NCBI GenBank assembly: GCA_016793635.1
Contig: JAEUMD010000019.1
Location: forward strand, 1-64,000
Length of the DNA: 64,000 bases
Direction: 5' to 3'
Origin: Hyphomicrobiaceae bacterium
Lineage (GTDB): Bacteria > Pseudomonadota > Alphaproteobacteria > Rhizobiales > Hyphomicrobiaceae
The notes below the pieces were generated by a model. The model was not told where the DNA came from, did no database searches, and worked only from the letters and a program-made list of their open reading frames with translations. Both the position numbers and the translations under genes were made by a program. This document shows, piece by piece, positions 1 to 8,998 of the stretch (the first letter of the stretch is position 1; the number at the start of each line of letters is the position of its first letter).

Positions 1-1211
1 AGACGATCCACCCGCTGTGGCCCGACGTCCTCGTGCAGGGCGCGCTCGCGATGATGTTCGAGCTCGAGCAGATGCTCGCCGAGATCAGCGGCATGGACGC
101 GGTGACGCTCACGCCGGCGGCCGGTGCGCAGGGCGAGTTCGTCGGCATCAAGATGGTGCGGGCGTACCACGAGCACAACGGCAACCCGCGCAAGACCGTC
201 CTGATCCCGGCGAGCGCGCACGGCACCAACCCGGCGAGCTCGGTGCTGTGCGGCTACCGCTGCGTGGAAGTCCCGGTCGGGCGCGACGGCTGCATGCACC
301 TCGAGGACGTGGCGGCGCGCCTCGACCACGACGTCGCGGCGGTGATGGTGACCAACCCGAGCACGCTCGGCCTCTTCGAGCGCGACATCCGCCGCATCGC
401 CGACGCCGTCCACGCGGTCGGCGCGCTGGTCTACATCGACGGCGCCAACATGAACGCGCTGTGCGGTGTGAGCCGGCCGGGCGACATCGGCGCCGACGTG
501 CTGCACATCAACCTGCACAAGACGTTCTCGACGCCGCACGGCGGCGGCGGCCCGGGTGCCGGTCCCGTCGTGCTCTCGCATCGACTCGCGAAATACGCGC
601 CGCTACCATACGTGCTGGTCGAGGATGGCCAAGCGCGGCTGATCGAGACGGAGAGCGAAGCGCGCGCGAAGGGAGCCGAGCCGTTCGGCCGCCTCACTGC
701 GTTCCACGGCCAGATGGGCATGTTCGTGCGGGCACTCTCCTACATGCTTTCGCATGGCGTGGACGGCATGCAGACTGCGAGCGAGGACGCGGTGCTCAAC
801 GCCAATTACATCCGCGCAGGTCTGCGTGACGTGATGAGCCAGCCGTTCGGCGATCAGGCGTGCATGCACGAGGTTCTGTTCGACGACAAGTTCCTCAAAG
901 ATACCGGCGTTACCACGCTCGACTTTGCGAAGGCCATGATCGACGAGGGCTACCACCCGATGACAATGTACTTCCCGCTCGTCGTGCACGGCGCCATGCT
1001 GATCGAGCCGACCGAAAGCGAGAGTAAGGCGAGCCTCGACGGCTTCATCGCCGTGATGCGCGCACTGGTTGGCGCCGCGAAGGCCGGCGATGTCGACCGC
1101 TTCACGCAAGCGCCTCGCTACACGCCGCGCCGCCGCCTCGATGAGACGAAGGCGGCGCGCGAACCGCGCCTCAGGTGGACACCGCCCGCACCCAAAGCCG
1201 CTGCCGAATGA
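1..1211 (+). CDS. gcvPB: Glycine dehydrogenase (decarboxylating) subunit 2, 3' part
   Basis: C-terminal part of the P-protein beta subunit of the glycine cleavage system, a PLP enzyme that decarboxylates glycine and passes the aminomethyl group to the lipoyl H-protein. The reading frame is open from base 3, so the gene starts before the window. The PLP-lysine region is visible as HINLHKTFSTPHGGGGPG. The PASAHGTNPASS and YIDGANMNAL segments are typical of the family. About 400 residues are present, close to the usual C-terminal four fifths of this roughly 500-residue subunit. The split P-protein (PA and PB) is usual in some bacterial lineages. The gene is convergent with the gcvR-like gene. 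Identification is secure from sequence similarity I recognise. Confidence 0.95.
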   Translation, partial: TIHPLWPDVLVQGALAMMFELEQMLAEISGMDAVTLTPAAGAQGEFVGIKMVRAYHEHNGNPRKTVLIPASAHGTNPASSVLCGYRCVEVPVGRDGCMHLEDVAARLDHDVAAVMVTNPSTLGLFERDIRRIADAVHAVGALVYIDGANMNALCGVSRPGDIGADVLHINLHKTFSTPHGGGGPGAGPVVLSHRLAKYAPLPYVLVEDGQARLIETESEARAKGAEPFGRLTAFHGQMGMFVRALSYMLSHGVDGMQTASEDAVLNANYIRAGLRDVMSQPFGDQACMHEVLFDDKFLKDTGVTTLDFAKAMIDEGYHPMTMYFPLVVHGAMLIEPTESESKASLDGFIAVMRALVGAAKAGDVDRFTQAPRYTPRRRLDETKAAREPRLRWTPPAPKAAAE

Positions 1212-1268
1212 CCAGGTGGGGCAGGGCCGTCTTCCCGGTCCTGCTCCCAGCCCTCCGCGACCGAGCCA

Positions 1269-1823
1269 TCACGCCTTGCGGAAGCTCGCCTCTTTGCGTT
1301 CGCCCGGCAGCTCGACGTCGATCTCGACCATCAGGTCGTCGGCAAGGTCCTCGAGCTTTTCGCGCACTTCGCCTTCATCCAATCCGTCGGGCAGGATGAC
1401 GTCTGCGTTCGCCTCGAACATCGCCGTGCCGGACATGGAACCGGCGAAGACGCGCGTCGTCAGCTCGTCGATGCTGGCGCCGAGACGCGCGATCTCGCCG
1501 GAGATCTCCGCGACGATACCCGGATGATCAGCGCCTGTGAGCTCGATGAAGACGCGGCGCCCCTTCGGCGGCTCGGCACCCACGACGGACCGCCGCGCGG
1601 TGACGCTGATACCGCTGTCGGCGAGGCTGGCGAGTGCCGCCTCGAGCGCGGCGACATTGCCCGCGGGAAGCGCGACCTGAAGAATGCCCGCGAACTCGCC
1701 ACCGAGCCGAGCCATCGAGCTGTCGACCCAGTTACCGCCGTGCTCGGCGACCGCTGCCGCGAGCGCCCGAATGATGCCCGGCCTGTCGTGTGCAACAACG
1801 GTGAGTACGAGTTGCTCGGTCAT
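1269..1823 (-). CDS. Two-ACT-domain protein, GcvR-like
   Basis: A 184-residue cytoplasmic protein made of two ACT domains, the small-ligand-binding fold. Repeat one begins at LVLTVVAHDRPGIIRALAAA and repeat two at VFIELTGADHPGIVAEISGE. The DRPGI/DHPGI turns are the family hallmark. The architecture matches GcvR, which in enterobacteria antagonises the gcv activator. Its position tail to tail with gcvPB supports a link to glycine metabolism, though regulation here is inferred. I chose the ATG at 1823 because a GGGGAGG lies 10 bases upstream. An upstream ATG at 1832 is too close to that site, and the 1865 start adds only a non-conserved leader. It could be another ACT-type sensor. Confidence 0.75.
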   Translation of the reverse strand: MTEQLVLTVVAHDRPGIIRALAAAVAEHGGNWVDSSMARLGGEFAGILQVALPAGNVAALEAALASLADSGISVTARRSVVGAEPPKGRRVFIELTGADHPGIVAEISGEIARLGASIDELTTRVFAGSMSGTAMFEANADVILPDGLDEGEVREKLEDLADDLMVEIDVELPGERKEASFRKA

Positions 1824-1943
1824 ATTCTGCATGCCTCCCCTTCCATCGCAGGTCGTCAAGAACATCGTCCGCCCGCACGGAGTCGCGGTGGCGACGAGCG
1901 GTCGGTTTCAATTACTCTAGAATCCTGGAGCTAGAGAGCTTTC

Positions 1944-1984
1944 ATCCGATTAGGGGAACCGCAGGCGGTTCCGTCCGATCGGAT
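1944..1984. other. Long imperfect stem-loop between SGNH hydrolase and gcvR-like genes
   Basis: An outer 7-bp arm (ATCCGAT at 1944-1950 with ATCGGAT at 1978-1984) encloses an inner perfect 8-bp arm (GGAACCGC at 1955-1962 with GCGGTTCC at 1965-1972). No T-run follows on either strand, so it is a poor intrinsic terminator. It lies downstream of the SGNH hydrolase stop and about 120 bases upstream of the gcvR-like start. A smaller palindrome, CTCTAG...CTAGAG, is next to it (about 1915-1937). Confidence 0.4.
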
Positions 1985-2098
1985 AGCGCTCTAGGCGCGC
2001 CCTGCGGATCGGTCGCCAAAGTGACGCTTCTGCTGCGCGCGCGCAAGCTCGGCACGTCAACGTCGAGTGGATCGTGGCGGCGGCGGGTCTATCGCACG

Positions 2099-4237
2099 TC
2101 AACGCGGCTGCGCTACGAGGTCGGACTGGCTCGTGCGCCCTTGCCCGTGGATCGAGAGCACCTTGCGCGCCTGTTCGACCACGGCATCGGCGATAGCTGC
2201 GTGCCCCTCGGCGGTCGGATGGAACGCACCGGAGTAGGTGGCGGCAAGGACGAGCTGGAACCACGACAGGCTCTCGAGCTTCAGCGCCTTCTGCAGCAAT
2301 GACTGCGAGACGTGGAAGTTGCCCGTCAGGAACGCATCGTTCGGCGTCCGGAACCAACGCTGGCGCGACGCATAGGGCGGATAATCGGCCGGGTTGAAAG
2401 GAACCCAGGTGCCGTTGATCTTGCGCGGCAGGCGCAGGTCGTCGGCAATGGACAGGGCATTGTCATTGTAACCCGCACAGATGCCGCGATCGAAGAACGC
2501 GCGGCGATGGGATTCGACCAGCGTCCAACCGTGCGTCTTCGCACTGGTCTGCATGATGCGGTGGAGCTTGTCGGAGATCCACACGCCCTCGCGGACCTTC
2601 CCCGAGTTGAGGCTGAAGTCGCTGACGACATCCATGCCGGCCGCCCCATCGGGGCAGACGGCGCTGCCGTCCCCCAGCAAGGCGAGACCGGGATAACCCG
2701 TCAGCAGCACGCGATCGCTTTCGTTCCACGCGAGATGCAGCACATTGTGCAGCGCGCGGTTGAGAGACTTGTAGCGGCGGTCGAGGACATCCATCAGCGC
2801 GGCGGCGGCCGTCTGGCCGTGGACCTGCCCCATCCAGCCGCCGAGCTTACGCAGTAGCGACTGATCGGTGAGGATCGCGTTGGCGAGGATGCGTGCGAAA
2901 CCGACGTCGTTGCCACCGATCGAAAGGAAGATGAGGTCGATCTTGCGCGCCCTCTCCACCGGGCACTTGTACAGCACGAGGCCGCCCTGGAGCTGCGGCA
3001 CGGCGCCATTCATGTGATACGCCTCGGGCAGATCCTGTGGCTCGGCGCGGTTCTTGCCGCACTGCGCCGCGGCGGCGGCCGAAATCTGCGACAACTCGGG
3101 AGGGTTGGGAACCCACTCGTTGCCCTTGTAGCGCAGGAATAACCCCTCGGTCACTTCCGCCCCCGAGCACGCGAGCCCGACATAGGTCACCGAGCGATGC
3201 GGATCCTCGACGGCGAGCTGCAAGGCCGCGCGGAGCTGGTGCGAATAAAGCGAGCGATGGCATGCCTGATCGAGCCAGCGCGCGTTCTCCTTGATGAAAT
3301 CCTTGTCGCCGATCCTCGACCAGCTGCCGACTCGCGCCGGGTATCCGACCACGGCCGACGGCTCCGCCTTGCCGCCGCCGTACGTCGCGGCGCGCTCGCG
3401 TGAGAAGCGAACAGGAGCATCGGGGTTGCCTTCTCCGGATGCGAAGCTGTCGCCCATGCCGACGACGAGGAGATCGCGCACGGCGATCTTCTGGCGCGCA
3501 ACCTCGACACCGCCGATGGACAGTGCCACGTCGCTGCCAGCCGGAAAGGGAACATCAACGGTCAGGCCGCGGTCGCACTGTTGCAGCATCGTCGTCGGCG
3601 CGATTGCGGTATCGCCATGCGGCTCGACCGACCAGTGGCAGGCTATCGACGCGGGATCGGCGATGCCGCTGACGGTGACGCGAACCTGATGCGCCGTCGG
3701 ATTGATATAGTCCTCATACGCGTTGCACTTGTGACGGTTGAGCTCGTCGTTCCAACACGTCTTGGCGAACACCTTGTCCGCCCACCCGTCGGGATGGCGC
3801 GTGGCAAGGGCGCGCTCGGCGGAAAGGACAGGCGTGCGCAACTCGTCGGTGGAAAGCGCGGCAAACGTCGCGCGGTGCATCTCGGTGTCGGCGGGATCTG
3901 TGAAGAAGCGGAATGGATTGACCACCCTCCACGCGACCTGTGGCCCGCGCGAAGGATCGCGCGCTACGGGCCGCTCGACGGCCTCATGCGGCGTCGCCTC
4001 GATGATGCGTCCGATCTCGCCCGCCTCGAGCGCCGGCAGAGGCTCGCGCGCCTGCTTATCCTCCGGCTGTGGCACGACCGGCGGGAGGTCGCCTTCCGGC
4101 ACGATGATACGCGGACCCGAAGGCGCATAGCTGTCCGTCGCGGCGGCGGGCGGCGGCGATGCAACGGCGAAGAGCGCGGTCAAGAGTGCGAGCGCCACGG
4201 CGCAAGCCGCTTGTCCAAATTTCAGCGGTATCGTCAT
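2099..4237 (-). CDS. Secreted SGNH/GDSL hydrolase, 712 aa
   Basis: Predicted exported esterase or lipase of the SGNH fold. A signal peptide covers about residues 1-31 (hydrophobic CAVALALLTALFAVA, then AAAT). About 230 residues of unrecognised sequence follow. The SGNH blocks are visible: block I GMGDSFASGEGNPDAP near residue 260, block III SIGGNDVGFA near 439, block V HPTAEGH near 672. The nucleophile is the Ser of GDS, with the Asp/His pair in the last block. GDSFASGEG resembles large actinobacterial GDSL lipases more than the short proteobacterial TesA type. Start: the ATG at 4237 opens the signal peptide and follows a GGGGG stretch; 86 further codons upstream look non-coding. The gene stands alone; substrate unknown. 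Confidence 0.85.
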   Translation of the reverse strand: MTIPLKFGQAACAVALALLTALFAVASPPPAAATDSYAPSGPRIIVPEGDLPPVVPQPEDKQAREPLPALEAGEIGRIIEATPHEAVERPVARDPSRGPQVAWRVVNPFRFFTDPADTEMHRATFAALSTDELRTPVLSAERALATRHPDGWADKVFAKTCWNDELNRHKCNAYEDYINPTAHQVRVTVSGIADPASIACHWSVEPHGDTAIAPTTMLQQCDRGLTVDVPFPAGSDVALSIGGVEVARQKIAVRDLLVVGMGDSFASGEGNPDAPVRFSRERAATYGGGKAEPSAVVGYPARVGSWSRIGDKDFIKENARWLDQACHRSLYSHQLRAALQLAVEDPHRSVTYVGLACSGAEVTEGLFLRYKGNEWVPNPPELSQISAAAAAQCGKNRAEPQDLPEAYHMNGAVPQLQGGLVLYKCPVERARKIDLIFLSIGGNDVGFARILANAILTDQSLLRKLGGWMGQVHGQTAAAALMDVLDRRYKSLNRALHNVLHLAWNESDRVLLTGYPGLALLGDGSAVCPDGAAGMDVVSDFSLNSGKVREGVWISDKLHRIMQTSAKTHGWTLVESHRRAFFDRGICAGYNDNALSIADDLRLPRKINGTWVPFNPADYPPYASRQRWFRTPNDAFLTGNFHVSQSLLQKALKLESLSWFQLVLAATYSGAFHPTAEGHAAIADAVVEQARKVLSIHGQGRTSQSDLVAQPR

Positions 4238-4268
4238 GCATTCGCCCCCGTGGGCCGGCGCCGCAACG

Positions 4269-5096
4269 CTACATTCTGCCGAGACGCGCGAGTCGCCACA
4301 GCCGCCAGACACGCGACAATGGCAGGATCGGTCGCGGACCATTGCCGGTCGATGGATCATACCCCTCCCAAACGTGTAATTGGGGCTCCACGAGGGCGAG
4401 CGGAAGGGCAGATCGACGCGTCGCAGAAGTTTGAACGGAAATGACTTCTCGCGCGGCGAGAAGTTGCCGGCGCGCCTCATCGACAAGCCACGCACCCGCT
4501 CGTTGCGAAGGCATCTGCCGAGGAATCACGCAACGCCGTTCGAGGTCGGATACGAGGCGCACAGCCGGCGGATGGCCGAGCACACTCTGGTAGGCGAGGC
4601 GAGCAAGTGCGACGGCCCGTCCCGCTGGCTCGAGGAAAGCATTCTCCGCGCGCATCGGCGCGCGCCCCAGCAGCACACGGGCCGCGCGCGCCAGAGCGGC
4701 GCCGTCGGCCATGTCGAGATAGGCAAAGAACGCCGGCAGGCTCGTGACTTCACCCGGATCGAGCTCAGCCGAGCGCGCGTCGATGCTCGCGCGCAAACCC
4801 TCCCGCGATATCCGATGACGAACGACGACGTCGCGTAGCGCATCTGCGATTGGGTTACCGCTCGAAGCTGCATCCGATCGCTCTTCGATCAGATCGCGCC
4901 ACCATTGCAGGCGGAACTCCCCATGAATGGCCTCGCTGACCGCTACCGCTACTCGGTTCAACTCACCCTCGAACGCGGCGAGCGCAATCAGGTCCGCGCG
5001 TTTGTCGCGAGGCGCGAGGAGAGCCGAGAGATAGAGTTCGTGCGCATTCTCACGCGCCGCCGACGTGACAACGACGCTTTGGGCCGAATCGTTCAT
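4269..5096 (-). CDS. Squalene/phytoene synthase-like protein (NDUFAF6 family)
   Basis: A 275-residue protein with the all-helical squalene/phytoene synthase fold; the segment AHELYLSALLAPRDKR and the FRLQWWRDLIEE helix are recognisable. The Asp-rich DxxxD substrate-binding motifs of true prenyl synthases are not visible, as in NDUFAF6, the mitochondrial complex I assembly factor of this family. A non-enzymatic assembly role is therefore the better guess (inference). Its neighbours in the same direction are a membrane protein, an Mth938/NDUFAF3 homologue and secFD. Start choice is open: ATG at 5096 has no clear ribosome site, while GTG at 5114 has GAGG about 8 bases upstream. Confidence 0.75.
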   Translation of the reverse strand: MNDSAQSVVVTSAARENAHELYLSALLAPRDKRADLIALAAFEGELNRVAVAVSEAIHGEFRLQWWRDLIEERSDAASSGNPIADALRDVVVRHRISREGLRASIDARSAELDPGEVTSLPAFFAYLDMADGAALARAARVLLGRAPMRAENAFLEPAGRAVALARLAYQSVLGHPPAVRLVSDLERRCVIPRQMPSQRAGAWLVDEARRQLLAAREVISVQTSATRRSALPLALVEPQLHVWEGYDPSTGNGPRPILPLSRVWRLWRLARLGRM

Positions 5097-5172
5097 CGGA
5101 GATAAGCCTGCCACGCACGTGTCCTCGGACAGAGCTGTGCCTCACATCTGACTGCGGCCCCAGCTACGGCCT

Positions 5173-5730
5173 TCAAGCTCCGAAATGACCGGCCGCAAGC
5201 ATCGCCATCGTCACCGGTAGCAACAGCGTGAGGTTGACCCGCGCCCACAGCGCGATCGCGACTCTTGCCGCCGCCTTCTCGGCATCCGTCGCAGCGATCC
5301 GGCCGGTGACGCGTGCCACATTCGGCTTCAACGCAAAGCGGACGATTGCCCACATGGCGATACCGCCGACGATGCCCGCGAGCAGCACGGGACGCGAGGC
5401 GAGCGAAGCGTGCAGCGGCCACGTCATCAGCAAGCCCGTCGCGAGGGTGGCATCGGCGGCGATGGCGAAGACGCGCGCGGTGCGCGGTACGATCTCACGC
5501 ACAATGACGGGACGGTCCCCATCGCTGGCCGCCGCCAACGCCGCGAGCTGCACCAGATTGACGAAGACGATGAAGCCCCCCCACACCATCGCCGCCGCGA
5601 CGTGGAGAAAACGGACGGCGAGTGGGCCCGCCCCGTAAAGCCCACCGCCCGATGCCACGAGCGCAACCACCAGCGCGACGGCCATACCGGCGACCAGTGC
5701 GATCGTGGGACTTCTCGAAAAAGCGGACAT
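5173..5730 (-). CDS. Small integral membrane protein, 4-5 TM
   Basis: A 185-residue hydrophobic protein with about five membrane helices: near residues 10-30 (IALVAGMAVALVVALVASGG), 38-65 (including FLHVAAAMVWGGFIVFV), 90-108, 115-133 and 160-182. The HVAAAMVWGG motif recalls membrane proteins with a haem- or copper-ligating helix such as CopD or the membrane part of PuuD, but I cannot assign a family. Start: ATG at 5730 has GGAG 8 bases upstream. The gene lies between the squalene-synthase-like gene and the Mth938 gene on the same strand with short gaps (76 and 17 bases), so co-transcription is likely. Function unknown. Confidence 0.75.
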   Translation of the reverse strand: MSAFSRSPTIALVAGMAVALVVALVASGGGLYGAGPLAVRFLHVAAAMVWGGFIVFVNLVQLAALAAASDGDRPVIVREIVPRTARVFAIAADATLATGLLMTWPLHASLASRPVLLAGIVGGIAMWAIVRFALKPNVARVTGRIAATDAEKAAARVAIALWARVNLTLLLPVTMAMLAAGHFGA

Positions 5731-5747
5731 CGGTCGCTCCACTGCTG

Positions 5748-6146
5748 CTACGCCACCGCGATCAGCGCGGCGGCCACGCGGCGGCGCTCACCCAGCAGAA
5801 TATTGTAGGTGCGCGCCGCGGCGCCCGTGCTCATCGGTTCGAAGCCGATGCCCGCCGCCTGCAACGCCGCGCGGATCTCCGGAGAAGGCATCACGAGGCT
5901 TTGACCCGTGCCGAGCAGCAGCAGCTCGATATTCTGCGCTTCAACAATCACGGCGGCCAGATCGCCGGCCGCCACAACGCTCGCATCCGTCGGTGCCCAG
6001 GCGTGAATGCCGCTCGGCAGACAGAGGATCGAGCCGCGGTGGCTCATGCCGGCGAAACGGAATCCGCCGTTACCGTAGGTATCGATCGGCGCCGGATACG
6101 GATAGCGCGCGGGGCCCGGATGATCGTCGAACACTGGCGCCGTCAT
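5748..6146 (-). CDS. Mth938/DUF498 domain protein (NDUFAF3 homologue)
   Basis: A 132-residue single-domain protein of the Mth938-like family. The core is visible: IDTYGNGGFRFAGMSHRGSI at the start, and the LLLLGTGQSLVMPSPEIRAA segment characteristic of the fold. Human NDUFAF3, a complex I assembly factor, belongs to this family, and linkage of its bacterial homologues to secDF in alphaproteobacteria is established as far as I recall. Here it sits 51 bases downstream of secF, in the same direction. Start: ATG at 6146 with AGGCAGG upstream. A role in respiratory complex I assembly or membrane insertion is inferred from the human homologue. Confidence 0.85.
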   Translation of the reverse strand: MTAPVFDDHPGPARYPYPAPIDTYGNGGFRFAGMSHRGSILCLPSGIHAWAPTDASVVAAGDLAAVIVEAQNIELLLLGTGQSLVMPSPEIRAALQAAGIGFEPMSTGAAARTYNILLGERRRVAAALIAVA

Positions 6147-6197
6147 CACTTACCTGCCTTCGCGGCCCACCTGCTTCCGCGTCGCCGCTCGCTGCCG

Positions 6198-7166
6198 TCA
6201 CGCCTTGCCGGCAGCGGCCTTGTCGCCCTTGCCTGCCGCGGCCTCCGTCGACCAGTCGCGCTTCACACCGAGATAGCCGAGCAACGGAGCGGCGATGAAG
6301 ATCGACGAATAGGTGCCGATGAGAACGCCGAACAGCATGGCGAACGTGAAGTTGCGGATCACCTCACCACCGAAGATGTAGAGCGCGACGAGCACGGCGA
6401 TGGTCGTGGCGCCTGTCAGGATCGTCCGCGACAGTGTCTCGTTGATCGAGAGGTTCAGCAGCTCGGTCAGATCGGTCTTCTTGAATTTGCGCAGGTTCTC
6501 GCGGATTCGGTCCGATACGACCACGGTATCGTTCACCGAGTAGCCGAGAATGGTCAGCAACGCGGCGACGATGGAAAGATCGAACTCCATCTGAAACAGC
6601 GAGAAGATGCCGACCGTCACAAGCACGTCGTGGGCGAGCGCGACCACGGTACCCAATGCGAACTGCCATTCGAAGCGGAACCAGACGTAGACGATGATCG
6701 CGAGAATGGAGCAGAGGACGGCAATCGCACCTGTCATGCGCAACTCGCTCGAGACGGCGGGGCCGACGACTTCCACCCGGCGCTGTTTGTAGTCTTCACC
6801 CAGCGCCGCCAGCACCTTGTTCAGCGTCTCCTGCTGCGCTTTCTCGCCGCCCGGCTGCTGCTCGACGCGGATCAGCACATCGCTCGGGGCACCGAAGCTC
6901 TGGATTTGGACGTCGCCAAGCCCGAGACCACCCACCTTCTGGCGGATCGAGGAAAGATCGGCCGCGCCCGACTTCGACTGCACTTCGATCAGCGAGCCGC
7001 CTTTGAAATCGACGCCGTAGTTCAGCCCGTTGAACAGGAACAACGCGACCGAGAGCACCATCATCAGGATCGAAAGACCGAACGCCGGCCCCTTGACGCG
7101 CATGAAGTCGATGTGCGTGCCGTGCGGGAAGAAATCGAAACCCTTGAAGTCGGGGACCAGGAACAT
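6198..7166 (-). CDS. secF: Protein translocase subunit SecF
   Basis: Inner-membrane partner of SecD that uses the proton gradient to finish translocation through SecYEG. The 322 residues match the family. The first membrane helix ends in the diagnostic NGLNYGVDFKGGSLIEV, a periplasmic P1 domain follows, then five clustered helices with LTILGYSVNDTVVVSDRIRE, the conserved D/R pair of the RND-like fold. The C-terminal tail is Lys/Ala-rich. Start: ATG at 7166 has GAGG 6 bases upstream and gives MFLVPDFKGFDF; a longer in-frame reading up to 7265 would overlap secD and is rejected. It lies 58 bases after secD and is probably transcribed with yajC-secD. Confidence 0.96.
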   Translation of the reverse strand: MFLVPDFKGFDFFPHGTHIDFMRVKGPAFGLSILMMVLSVALFLFNGLNYGVDFKGGSLIEVQSKSGAADLSSIRQKVGGLGLGDVQIQSFGAPSDVLIRVEQQPGGEKAQQETLNKVLAALGEDYKQRRVEVVGPAVSSELRMTGAIAVLCSILAIIVYVWFRFEWQFALGTVVALAHDVLVTVGIFSLFQMEFDLSIVAALLTILGYSVNDTVVVSDRIRENLRKFKKTDLTELLNLSINETLSRTILTGATTIAVLVALYIFGGEVIRNFTFAMLFGVLIGTYSSIFIAAPLLGYLGVKRDWSTEAAAGKGDKAAAGKA

Positions 7167-7224
7167 CGCTTGCCTCGTCGGCCTGCGGCGCCATGCGGCG
7201 CCGGTTCGTTGATGGGGATGGTGG

Positions 7225-8844
7225 TCAAACCGGAACGGAGATCTTGGCCTTGCCCGACTTCGCATTGCGCAGCCAAAGCGCGATCAGCAAGCGCGTCACA
7301 GTGACAGCCGTGAACACCGACGTGAAGATGCCGATGGTTAGCGTCACGGCGAAGCCGCGGATCGGGCCCGAGCCGAGCCAGAACATGATGAACGCAGCAA
7401 CCAGCGTGGTTAGCTGGCTATCAGCGATCGTAACCATGGCGCGCGTGAAGCCGGCGTCGATCGACGCGATCGCACTCTTGCCCGCACGCAGCTCTTCGCG
7501 GATGCGTTCGAAGATGAGCACGTTGGCGTCGACGGCCATGCCGATCGTCAGCACAAGACCCGCGATGCCAGGCAACGTCAGCGTCGAGCCGACCGCGGTC
7601 ATAAGGCCGACGATCAGGAAGCCATTGAGGATCAGGCCGATCACCGCGTAGACGCCGAAGGTGCCGTAGACGGTGATCGTCATGATGAGCGTGGCGAGAC
7701 CGCCGATGATACCGGCGCGGACGCCGGCGGTGATCGAGTCGGCGCCGAGTGACGGGCCGACGGTCCGTTCCTCGATGACTGTGAGTGGCGTGGGCAGCGC
7801 GCCCGAGCGAAGCTGGATCGCGAGCTGGTTGGCGGTCTCGACGGTGAACGAGCCGGAGATTTGACCAGAGCCGCCGAGAATGGCCTCGCGAATGACCGGC
7901 GCCGACAGCACCTTGTTGTCGAGCACGATGGCGAACGGCCGGCCGACGTTGTCCTTGGTAAAGGTTCCGAACTTACGCGCGCCTGCCTGGTTGAAGCGGA
8001 ACGAGATGATCGGCTCGTTGGTGCGGTGGTCGAAGCCCGGCTGCGCATCGACGAGATCGTCACCGGGGACCACCGGCACCTCGCGCAGCACCAACGCCGA
8101 CTCGCCCGGCGTGTCGGAGGGGTAGATCTTGTAGCCGAGCGGTACGCGCGTTGCCTGCGCCTCATCGGCACGGATCTGCGGGTGCACATCGTGGAAGGTG
8201 AGCTTCGCGGTCTTGCCGATCAGCTCCTTGAGCGACTTGGTATCGTCGAAGCCGGGAACCTGCACGAGGATGCGGTCGGCACCCTGCCGCACAATGTTCG
8301 GCTCCGTCGTGCCGAGCGCGTTCACGCGCCGGTTGACCGTCTCGACGGCGGCGCCTGCCGCACTCGACAAGCGCTCGTTGAACGCCTGCTCTGTCGGCGT
8401 GACAATGATCTGCCCGGGCGTCGTGCCAGTTTCGACTTTCAGCGTCGTTCCGCTGCTGCCGAGAATGGCGTTGCCGATAGGCTGGATCAACTTTTTCAGT
8501 TCGGTTTCGGCTTTGTCCGTCTCCTCCGGCTTCAGCAGCGTCACCTGTATTCCGGTGCCGGTCACGCCGATGGCGGTGAAGCCGATCTTCGCGTCACGAA
8601 GTTGCTTTCGGACGTCCTCGCGGATGTTCTGCAGCCAATCCTTGCGCAGCTCGTTCGCGTCCATCGCCAGCAGCAAGTGCGCGCCGCCCTTGAGATCGAG
8701 GCCGAGGCTCAACTGCTTTTTCGGCAGCCAAGAGGGCCAAGACGCGACCGTCTCCTTCGCGAAGAAATTCGGGATAGAGAAGGCGATGCCGGCAAGGCAC
8801 GTCAGCACGATCGCAAGGATCTTCCATCGGCTGAATAGCAGCAT
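7225..8844 (-). CDS. secD: Protein translocase subunit SecD
   Basis: 539-residue inner-membrane translocase accessory protein. It has an N-terminal helix, the LGLDLKGGAHLLLAMD signature, a large periplasmic P1 head with the FNERLSSAAGAAVETVNRRV segment, then five helices with IAGLVLTIGMAVDANVLIFE, the conserved Asp used in proton-driven movement. Length is usual for alphaproteobacterial SecD and shorter than the 615 residues of E. coli. Start: ATG at 8844. Upstream yajC and downstream secF run in the same direction, the standard yajC-secD-secF operon. Confidence 0.97.
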   Translation of the reverse strand: MLLFSRWKILAIVLTCLAGIAFSIPNFFAKETVASWPSWLPKKQLSLGLDLKGGAHLLLAMDANELRKDWLQNIREDVRKQLRDAKIGFTAIGVTGTGIQVTLLKPEETDKAETELKKLIQPIGNAILGSSGTTLKVETGTTPGQIIVTPTEQAFNERLSSAAGAAVETVNRRVNALGTTEPNIVRQGADRILVQVPGFDDTKSLKELIGKTAKLTFHDVHPQIRADEAQATRVPLGYKIYPSDTPGESALVLREVPVVPGDDLVDAQPGFDHRTNEPIISFRFNQAGARKFGTFTKDNVGRPFAIVLDNKVLSAPVIREAILGGSGQISGSFTVETANQLAIQLRSGALPTPLTVIEERTVGPSLGADSITAGVRAGIIGGLATLIMTITVYGTFGVYAVIGLILNGFLIVGLMTAVGSTLTLPGIAGLVLTIGMAVDANVLIFERIREELRAGKSAIASIDAGFTRAMVTIADSQLTTLVAAFIMFWLGSGPIRGFAVTLTIGIFTSVFTAVTVTRLLIALWLRNAKSGKAKISVPV

Positions 8845-8998
8845 GTAGAAGCGGCCTCTGTTGTCCGGCGGAACCGGAAAGAATGGTGCGGCACGGCCCT
8901 CGGGCTTGTGCGGGGCTCCGCCGCACGGGCAGCAGGGTCGAGTGGCCCAGGCGCGGACGGCGAACGAGTACGGCTGGCCGGAACGTGGCCTGTCCGGG

